A model generated the notes under the pieces. It saw only the letters and a program-made list of their open reading frames with translations, had not been told where the DNA came from and ran no database searches. Below are positions 58,583-64,000 of a DNA stretch of 64,000 bases, one piece after another (the first letter of the stretch is position 1; each line of letters starts with the position of its first letter). This DNA is from an uncultured Hoeflea sp. Lineage in GTDB: Bacteria > Pseudomonadota > Alphaproteobacteria > Rhizobiales > Rhizobiaceae. The stretch is taken from the NCBI RefSeq assembly GCF_947501405.1, contig NZ_CANMVK010000006.1, forward strand, positions 33,667-97,666, given 5' to 3'. The translations under genes were made by a program, and so were the position numbers.

Positions 58583-61425
58583 GATTTTGCCTCGCGCTCG
58601 CGTGGATCGACATAGGGGCCGTCGGGCATCGTGATGTCCCAGATCTCTTCCGCCTCATTCCACGTAACCGACCATCCCTCGGGCAGCAGCGCCTTGTCCA
58701 GATGTCTGGCTTGACCAAGGGCCAAAACCTCAGCGACAAAGGTGTTGTAGCTGAGGTTCGCCCCGCTGAGGTTCGCTGCGCTGAGGTCCGCCCTGAAGAG
58801 GTTCGCCCCGATGAGGTGCGCCTCGCTGAGGTCCGCCCTGATGAGGTCCGCCGCGCTGAGGTCCGCCCAGAGGAGGCTCGCCCCGCTAAGGTCCGACCCG
58901 CTGAGGTTCGCCGCGCTGAGGTCCGCTCTGATGAGGGTCGCCCCGCTGAGGTTCGCCCTGCTGAGGTTCGCCCCGCTGAGGTCCGCCATAAAAAAATTCG
59001 CGCCGACCATATGCAGTTGCGACAAGCACTGAAACGCGACCAAACCCTGATCCCGCTGCCTGAGCAGGCGCGCCAACATGTTGCCCGGCCCGATAGTGGC
59101 GTCAACGCCGTTCCAGAGCTCCACTGGATCCCTGTCCTTCGGTGAACTCTGCAGCGCGGTGTTCAGCCCAATCAGCAGCGCTTCTTCGGCGTTGCGGGCC
59201 CAGTCTGTCATTGCGGAAAAGGTTCTGGGAACGTTTTGGAACGTGTCGGCTTCACCAGCGAGTTCATGGGCCGGATATCCCTGGACAAGGCCCACGCGGA
59301 ACAACGCGGCAATGGGATCGACAGGCAGGGACTGGTCAGAGGCGTTCACCGATGGTCCGATTTCTTCCCGAACAAATGCCAAAACGTCTTCATCGATGTT
59401 GCGCGATCCCCAGGTCCAGGTCCAATTCTTGAGCAAATCGGCTTCACTCAAGCCCGAGTCAACCCGGTTTTCATAGCGGCGGAGCAGTCGGTGGACGCTG
59501 GCGTGGAAACGGCGCGCCACCAGATATTCGGCGAAACTCTTGTGCAGGAATTCGAAAGTCTCATGGCCCTCCGCCATCCGCGCATGAAAAAACAGTGACG
59601 CACCGAAAGCTCGCTCACCCTGCCCCAAAGCTGTCACGAATCGCGCCTGCAGGTCCGGGTTCCAGTCGCGAAGGTACAATTCGACATCCCTCAGCTGGCC
59701 TATGCGCGAAGAGCCGCCGCGCCAGGCGGCCATGGCCATGGCCTGCAAGATGAGTTCGAATTCGCCATTATAGTCCTTGAATGAATCGGCGATGCCGCGC
59801 GCTTCCTTGGCGATTTCGCGACTGTGAAACAACTTCAGCACCCGCCGGTACACGGCGTTGCGGCTGATTTCACCGGCATCCCCCGCTTCCGGTTGCCACG
59901 CCTTCACCAGCACCAGGAAATAAAGCAACAGCGGTTCCACGGAGACATCGTGAAATCGCTCGGACACAAGCAATTCCGGAACGTCTTCCGGATCGTCAGG
60001 CCGTCGTGCATGCCATCCGGCCCACCAGTCCAACCGCTGATCCCGTTCGAGCACTTCGGCAGGTGCCTCGCCAAACATTTTCCTTGTACCCTCGTCAATC
60101 AGGAAAGGCAGCAGATGCAACACCTGACGCTCCCTGAGCCCTAGTTGCCGGATTGCCTCCTGCGCTGCGGGAATGCGCCCGCTGACAATGGCGATGACTC
60201 GCGGGTGCGGCTGGCCGGTGTTCTTGTTGGCGAGCATGGCTCTGACGTCGCGGACAAAATCGCGGGTCAAGCTCGCACCTTCTGTACCTGCGGCGACGAT
60301 CTCGTCGAGCCCGTCGAGAAACAGCACCACCGGCCCGTCGGCGCAATAGCAGCTCAATTGCTCGCCCAGCGGATTGTCTGACAGCGCGTAGGCTTCCACT
60401 GTCTTGAGCTCACGGCCGATTCGGTCCTGCGGATCACCGGTGCCGTCGATCCGTTGCAGCGGAATGAAGACCGGAAAGCACTTGCCCGCGCGCGCAAGCT
60501 CTGACGCGATGGCTTTGAGCGAACTTGATTTGCCCACGCCGGGGCCGCCACTAACGATGCGGATCGTGTCGTCCGCGCTGGTCTTGCCATTTGCGAAGCC
60601 ATCGATCCAACGGAACATCTCGGTGCTAAAATCAACCAGTATCCGTTCGCTTCGTGCGCGCCCGGCCTCGCTGTCATCAGCCCGCAAAGCCTCTGGCCCC
60701 TTGCCTTTCACGGGGCGCTGCCAATAACCGCGCAGCGGAACGAAAACCTCGCTCAACAGCACGGGATCTTCCTCCTGACCGATCAACTTTTCATCGCTGA
60801 ACTGGGTCTGGATCCTGTTGAGATAGCGCTGCTTTTCGATGTCCCGCTTCAGCGCATCGGAAAACGGCGTTTGGAGCGCGGCCTGCAACCCCTGAAACGC
60901 GTCCGCGCGCAAGGACCAGGTCTGGTGCAGCGCGGCAGCGAAGTTTTTCCGCAAGCGTGAGCCAATGTTTGCCCGGTCATCGGAATCGATAAGGTGCCCC
61001 AGCACATCCAGAACAAGCACTTCAAAACTTTGGAGGCAGGAGAAAGACTGTGGCGCTGCCAAAACCTCTTCTGTGAGATAGATGTTTCCTGACTGCAGTT
61101 GACTCATCAACCGATCCTGGAGAGTCCGGAATTCAGACTTGACCGGGGTGAACACCAGCTTGCTGTCTGCCAACGTCGCTTCGAGAGTGCGCACCAGCGC
61201 GCCGGTGACGAGAACAAAAGCTAGGCGGCCGGGCCTGTCAGTGGCGCTCAGCGCGCCGAGTGACTTGAAAAAAGCGCTTAGCGCCGAAATGCCGGCAAAC
61301 AGATTGCCCGTAGCACTTGCGCCTACCATCGCGGCAATTCCCGCCAGCCCTTCAGCGATGGCGTTGGTCATGCCCCGGATTTCGATCGCCTCGCGATCCA
61401 GCTTTATGCCGTGCGTTTGCGTCAT
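58579..61425 (-). CDS. NACHT (STAND) ATPase with C-terminal pentapeptide repeats
   Basis: Protein of 948 residues. The N-terminal 280 residues are unassigned and include an Ala/Gly-rich hydrophobic stretch (about 25-60) that could touch membranes. The NACHT ATPase has Walker A GGPGVGKS (293-300), Walker [10 protein letters not shown] (368-376) and the late NACHT motif [15 protein letters not shown] (626 onward). A helical region follows, then about 17 pentapeptide units of A(D/N)LS-type at 808-894, and a final 50-residue tail with LPEGW and [18 protein letters not shown] proteins serve as sensors in bacterial phage defence. The start is an ATG with GGAGGTGG nine bases upstream. Confidence 0.9.
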   Translation of the reverse strand: MTQTHGIKLDREAIEIRGMTNAIAEGLAGIAAMVGASATGNLFAGISALSAFFKSLGALSATDRPGRLAFVLVTGALVRTLEATLADSKLVFTPVKSEFRTLQDRLMSQLQSGNIYLTEEVLAAPQSFSCLQSFEVLVLDVLGHLIDSDDRANIGSRLRKNFAAALHQTWSLRADAFQGLQAALQTPFSDALKRDIEKQRYLNRIQTQFSDEKLIGQEEDPVLLSEVFVPLRGYWQRPVKGKGPEALRADDSEAGRARSERILVDFSTEMFRWIDGFANGKTSADDTIRIVSGGPGVGKSSSLKAIASELARAGKCFPVFIPLQRIDGTGDPQDRIGRELKTVEAYALSDNPLGEQLSCYCADGPVVLFLDGLDEIVAAGTEGASLTRDFVRDVRAMLANKNTGQPHPRVIAIVSGRIPAAQEAIRQLGLRERQVLHLLPFLIDEGTRKMFGEAPAEVLERDQRLDWWAGWHARRPDDPEDVPELLVSERFHDVSVEPLLLYFLVLVKAWQPEAGDAGEISRNAVYRRVLKLFHSREIAKEARGIADSFKDYNGEFELILQAMAMAAWRGGSSRIGQLRDVELYLRDWNPDLQARFVTALGQGERAFGASLFFHARMAEGHETFEFLHKSFAEYLVARRFHASVHRLLRRYENRVDSGLSEADLLKNWTWTWGSRNIDEDVLAFVREEIGPSVNASDQSLPVDPIAALFRVGLVQGYPAHELAGEADTFQNVPRTFSAMTDWARNAEEALLIGLNTALQSSPKDRDPVELWNGVDATIGPGNMLARLLRQRDQGLVAFQCLSQLHMVGANFFMADLSGANLSRANLSGATLIRADLSAANLSGSDLSGASLLWADLSAADLIRADLSEAHLIGANLFRADLSAANLSGANLSYNTFVAEVLALGQARHLDKALLPEGWSVTWNEAEEIWDITMPDGPYVDPREREAKS
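58751..58990 (-). repeat. 15-bp tandem repeats encoding the pentapeptide domain of the NACHT protein
   Basis: About 16 diverged 15-bp units of the type CTGAGGTTCGCCCCG (plus strand). They are coding repeats: each unit is one pentapeptide. Unit sequences vary, unlike the near-identical units at 63631-63930. Confidence 0.85.
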
Positions 61426-61572
61426 CGGTAAGCGCCACCTCCCTGCCTGCAATCAAGAGGTGAAGAGTGGCACATCTCGCGCACCCTGAGAAGGCGTGTT
61501 TGGGTGCCGCGAACGGATCTGAATGGTAGGGGGAACGATAGTCAGGGAGGAGGACCGCGATCCGGCCAGCCT

Positions 61573-62439
61573 CTACGCAAACCGGGCATGCAGCCAGTCG
61601 CGCACGGCCTGGCGCGATTTGAGATTGGCGGCGGCGCCGCGGGGTTCGACCACATAGTAGCCCGAGGCTGCGTCCGCCGGATCGCGCCACAGTTCCAGTA
61701 GATCGCCGCGCGCCAGTTCGGCGCCGGCAAGAACACGCGGCACCATCGCCACGCCACGGCCCGTCAGCGCCATTTCGAAGGCCAAGGCGGTCTGGTTGAA
61801 CTTCGCCACGCGCTCGGGCAAGGCCAGGTTCACCACACCGAACAGGTGTTTCCAGCGTTCATGGGCGTCCTCGAGCAGCCTGTGCGCGGTAAAGTCGGCA
61901 AATTCTGAGATCGGTGCGGACTGGTTCACATAGTCCGGCGCTGCCACCGCCACCAAATCGATCGGCGCTAGCAGGGACACTTCGAGACCGGCGGGAAACG
62001 GCGGGCTTGCCTGCCGCACGGCCAGATCCACGCCGTCCGCGGCAAAATCGGCAAGCCGATCGGTGGCCATCACCTGCAAATCGATGCCCGGATTGTGCGC
62101 CTCGAAATCCGCCAGCCGTGGCATCAGCCAGAGGCTTGCGAAAGAGGGCGGAACGCTGAGAACGACGCTGAAAGTGGTGGGCACAAACCGTTCGGTGGCA
62201 TCGCTGATATCGGTCAGCGCGCGGTGCACCGCCGCCGCATAGGCCGCGCCTGATTCCGTCAGATCAAGACCGCGCGCCCGGCGCCGGAACAGCTTCTGGC
62301 CGAGCGATGCCTCGAGCTTGCGCACCTGCTGGGCGACCGCGCCTTGCGTGAGGTTCAGCTCCTCTGCGGCAAGGCGGAAATTGAGATGGCGCGCGGCGCA
62401 TTCGAAGGCGCGCAGGCCGTTGAGATTGGGCAGGCGCAT
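61573..62439 (-). CDS. LysR-family transcriptional regulator
   Basis: Regulator of 288 residues of the GcvA-like branch. It starts LPNLNGLRAFECAARHLNFR, HTH AAEELNLTQGAVAQQVRKLEASLG, then FRRRARGLDLTESG. The ligand domain includes TDRLADFAADGVDLAVRQ and GRGVAMVPRVLAGAELARGDL. It is divergent from the SDR gene, with a 25-bp dyad between them, and probably controls it. Confidence 0.93.
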   Translation of the reverse strand: MRLPNLNGLRAFECAARHLNFRLAAEELNLTQGAVAQQVRKLEASLGQKLFRRRARGLDLTESGAAYAAAVHRALTDISDATERFVPTTFSVVLSVPPSFASLWLMPRLADFEAHNPGIDLQVMATDRLADFAADGVDLAVRQASPPFPAGLEVSLLAPIDLVAVAAPDYVNQSAPISEFADFTAHRLLEDAHERWKHLFGVVNLALPERVAKFNQTALAFEMALTGRGVAMVPRVLAGAELARGDLLELWRDPADAASGYYVVEPRGAAANLKSRQAVRDWLHARFA

Positions 62440-62450
62440 CGCTGTTTTCC

Positions 62451-62475
62451 CAGACAGTAGAATATCTACAGTCTG
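62451..62475. promoter_or_regulatory. LysR-type operator dyad between the LysR and SDR genes
   Basis: Arms CAGACAGTAGA and TCTACAGTCTG (10 of 11 pair) are separated by ATA. It lies in the 107-bp divergent promoter region, 12 bp before the LysR gene start. It is a good candidate for the LysR binding site controlling both genes. Confidence 0.75.
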
Positions 62476-62546
62476 TGCGAGAAAACATGATTGGTCAACA
62501 ACCCGGCGGCCCGGTACGACCGGAACAGATTTGAAGGAGATCGGAT

Positions 62547-63251
62547 ATGAGCGACACCAAGGTAGCAATGATCACCGCCGGTGGCAGCGGCATGGGCGCG
62601 GACGCAGCGCGGCGCTTGGCCAGCGATGGCTTCAAGGTCGCCATCCTGTCGTCTTCGGGCAAGGGCGAGGCACTGGCCGAGGAACTCGGCGGCGTCGGCC
62701 ACACCGGTTCCAATCTTGATCCGGATGCGCTTGCCGCCTTCGTCAAAAAGGCAATCGACGCCTGGGGCCGGATCGATGTGCTGATCAATTCCGCCGGTCA
62801 CGGTCCCAAGGGCGAGATCCTGTCAATCAGTGATGACGATTGGCACAAGGGCATGGAATACTACCTGATGAATGTGATCCGCCCTGCCCGGCTGGTTACG
62901 CCGCATATGGAGCGTCAGGGCGGCGGCGCCATCATCAACATCTCCACCTTCGCAGCGTTCGAGCCCGATCCGCTGTTTCCGACCTCGGGCGTGTTCCGCG
63001 CCGGGCTGGCCAGCTTCTCCAAGCTTTATGCCGACCGTTATGCGCCAGCCAATATCCGGATGAACAATGTGCTGCCGGGTTTCATCGACTCGCTGCCTGA
63101 AACCGAGGACCGCAAGGCACGCATCCCGATGGGCCGCTACGGCCACGCCCACGAAGTCTCGGCGATGATCTCCTATCTGGCCTCCGAAGCCGCGGCCTAT
63201 GTGACCGGCCAGAACTTCCGCATCGACGGCGGCCTGACCCGCTCGGTGTAA
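62547..63251 (+). CDS. Short-chain dehydrogenase-like protein lacking the YxxxK pair
   Basis: SDR-fold protein of 234 residues. The NAD(P) site TAGGSGMG (10-17), NSAG (81-84) and Ser133 (NISTFAAF) are kept. Thirteen residues after Ser133, where SDRs have Tyr, it has Thr146, and the Lys position is Phe150 (FPTSGVFRAGL). The end FRIDGGLTRSV is normal. It may act by another mechanism or be a binding protein. AAGGAG precedes the ATG. Confidence 0.88.
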   Translation: MSDTKVAMITAGGSGMGADAARRLASDGFKVAILSSSGKGEALAEELGGVGHTGSNLDPDALAAFVKKAIDAWGRIDVLINSAGHGPKGEILSISDDDWHKGMEYYLMNVIRPARLVTPHMERQGGGAIINISTFAAFEPDPLFPTSGVFRAGLASFSKLYADRYAPANIRMNNVLPGFIDSLPETEDRKARIPMGRYGHAHEVSAMISYLASEAAAYVTGQNFRIDGGLTRSV

Positions 63252-63297
63252 TCAGACGACGTTGAACAGATAGCCTCGACACCGGCAACCTGAGATA

Positions 63298-63326
63298 GAC
63301 CCGCGCAAAACAATGCTGCGCGGGTC
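63298..63326 (+). repeat. Hairpin downstream of the SDR gene
   Basis: Perfect 10-bp arms (GACCCGCGCA and TGCGCGGGTC) with a nine-base loop, 46 bp past the SDR stop. It may terminate the SDR transcript, but the sequence after it (AGATTGTCC) has no proper T-run. Confidence 0.55.
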
Positions 63327-63453
63327 AGATTGTCCTCCAAGCTTTATGCGCCAACGCTCCCGGGTGTACCGCCCTCCGCCTGCCCTTCCGCCGCACTGAA
63401 AAGGCAGCAACTGAGAATGGTATTGAGCGGATAGCCTGGGTGATCGGGCGGGA

Positions 63454-64000
63454 TTAGCCGTTGCGCTTGCGCTCGCGTGGATCGACATAGGGACCATCGG
63501 GCGTGGCGATGTCCCAGGCTTTGTCTTCCTCGTTCCAGGCGACCGACCAGCCCTCGGGCAGGCGCGCCTCATCCAAACGTCTGGCTTGACCAAGGGCGAG
63601 AACCTCAGCGACAAAGGAATTGTCGCTGAGGTCCGCCCCCCTGAGGTCCGCCCCCCTGAGGTTCGCCCCCCTGAGGTTCGCCCCCCTGAGGTCCGCCCGC
63701 TCGAGGTTCGCCCCCCTGAGGTCCGCCCGCTCGAGGTTCGCCCCCCCGAGGTTCGCCTCCCCGAGGTCCGCCTCCCTGAGGATCGCCCCCCTGAGGTTCG
63801 CCCCCCTGAGGTTCGCCCCCCCGAGGTCCGCCTCCCTGAGGATCGCCCCCCCGAGGTTCGCCCCCCCGAGGTCCGCCCCCCTGAGGTTCGCCCCCCCGAG
63901 GTTCGCCCCCCCGAGGTTCGCCCCCCTGAGGTTCGGCGCGGGGCGGGCCGGCCCCCCGGGGGGCGCCGGGGGGCGGGGCGGCGGGGGGCGGGGGGGCGGC
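63454..64000 (-). CDS. Pentapeptide-repeat protein, C-terminal end (runs off the window)
   Basis: The visible part is about 180 residues: at least 20 pentapeptides of the type A(D/N)L(R/G/E)(G/E) and a 50-residue tail ([20 protein letters not shown], then [11 protein letters not shown]...[15 protein letters not shown]). The tail is closely similar to that of the NACHT protein 5 kb away, also at DNA level. The N-terminus lies right of the window, so whether it also has a NACHT domain is unknown. The reading frame stays open to the end, but the last 65 bases lose the repeat pattern. Confidence 0.82.
   Translation of the reverse strand, partial: PPPRPPPPRPPAPPGGPARPAPNLRGANLGGANLGGANLRGADLGGANLGGAILREADLGGANLRGANLRGAILREADLGEANLGGANLERADLRGANLERADLRGANLRGANLRGADLRGADLSDNSFVAEVLALGQARRLDEARLPEGWSVAWNEEDKAWDIATPDGPYVDPRERKRNG
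63631..63930 (-). repeat. Array of twenty near-identical 15-bp coding repeats
   Basis: Twenty units of 15 bp, consensus GTTCGCCCCCCTGAG (plus strand), with only few variant positions. They encode consecutive pentapeptides of the partial gene. The uniformity suggests recent expansion or conversion. Confidence 0.92.

Noticed and set aside
58751..58990. CRISPR-like array
   Set aside because: 15-bp units without spacers, in frame with a gene and encoding pentapeptides. The same holds for 63631-63930.

Overview
The window looks like chromosome of an alphaproteobacterium of the order Rhizobiales, close to Rhizobium, Sinorhizobium or Hoeflea. The grounds are high GC, a MucR zinc-finger regulator, a FeuP/FeuQ system next to cycHJKL-type cytochrome c genes, degP and glnE in the order I recall from Sinorhizobium, and a 106-bp double palindrome resembling the Rhizobium intergenic mosaic element (RIME). 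Species cannot be fixed from the sequence alone.

Layout. (1) 1-14.6 kb, all minus strand: 5' part of glnE, a two-component pair, a DegP-type protease, a fused alpha/beta-hydrolase-OsmC protein, ccmI-ccmE-ccmF-ccmH, a small lipoprotein, FeuQ/FeuP-like kinase and regulator, and a small exported protein placed where FeuN would be. (2) 14.7-30.1 kb, all minus strand: an apparently complete Rhodobacter capsulatus-type gene transfer agent (GTA) structural cluster, from a candidate small terminase to the gp15 tail protein plus a holin-like gene. A good sigma-70 type promoter sits upstream. Intrinsic terminator hairpins stand just before the first gene and before the portal gene. (3) 30.5-45 kb: cell-envelope and housekeeping genes. 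These are a YcgN protein, a class A penicillin-binding protein, DUF1214/DUF1254 proteins, a TetR regulator with a divergent membrane cluster, a LysE exporter, a DUF2336 protein, a PAS histidine kinase of DivJ/PleC type with a peptidoglycan-binding protein and DUF1491, PhzF and SufE. (4) 45-54.5 kb: DUF6456 with a DnaA-domain-IV-like HTH protein, MucR, a seven-gene Mrp cation/proton antiporter operon (mrpA-G), and an MsrB-like protein lacking the catalytic cysteine. (5) 54.9-64 kb: a chemoreceptor, a PLP aminotransferase, a large NACHT ATPase ending in pentapeptide repeats, a LysR/SDR divergent pair, and the 3' end of a second pentapeptide-repeat gene running into a low-complexity window end.

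How it fits together. The left block serves envelope homeostasis and cytochrome c maturation. The GTA block would make small tailed particles that package host DNA; its hairpins suggest control by transcript termination. The right end holds the least explained material: a STAND/NACHT protein with a pentapeptide-repeat C-terminus and a nearby paralogous pentapeptide gene, separated by a LysR-SDR pair. NACHT ATPases of this kind occur among bacterial anti-phage proteins, so this pair is the best candidate for an undescribed system here.
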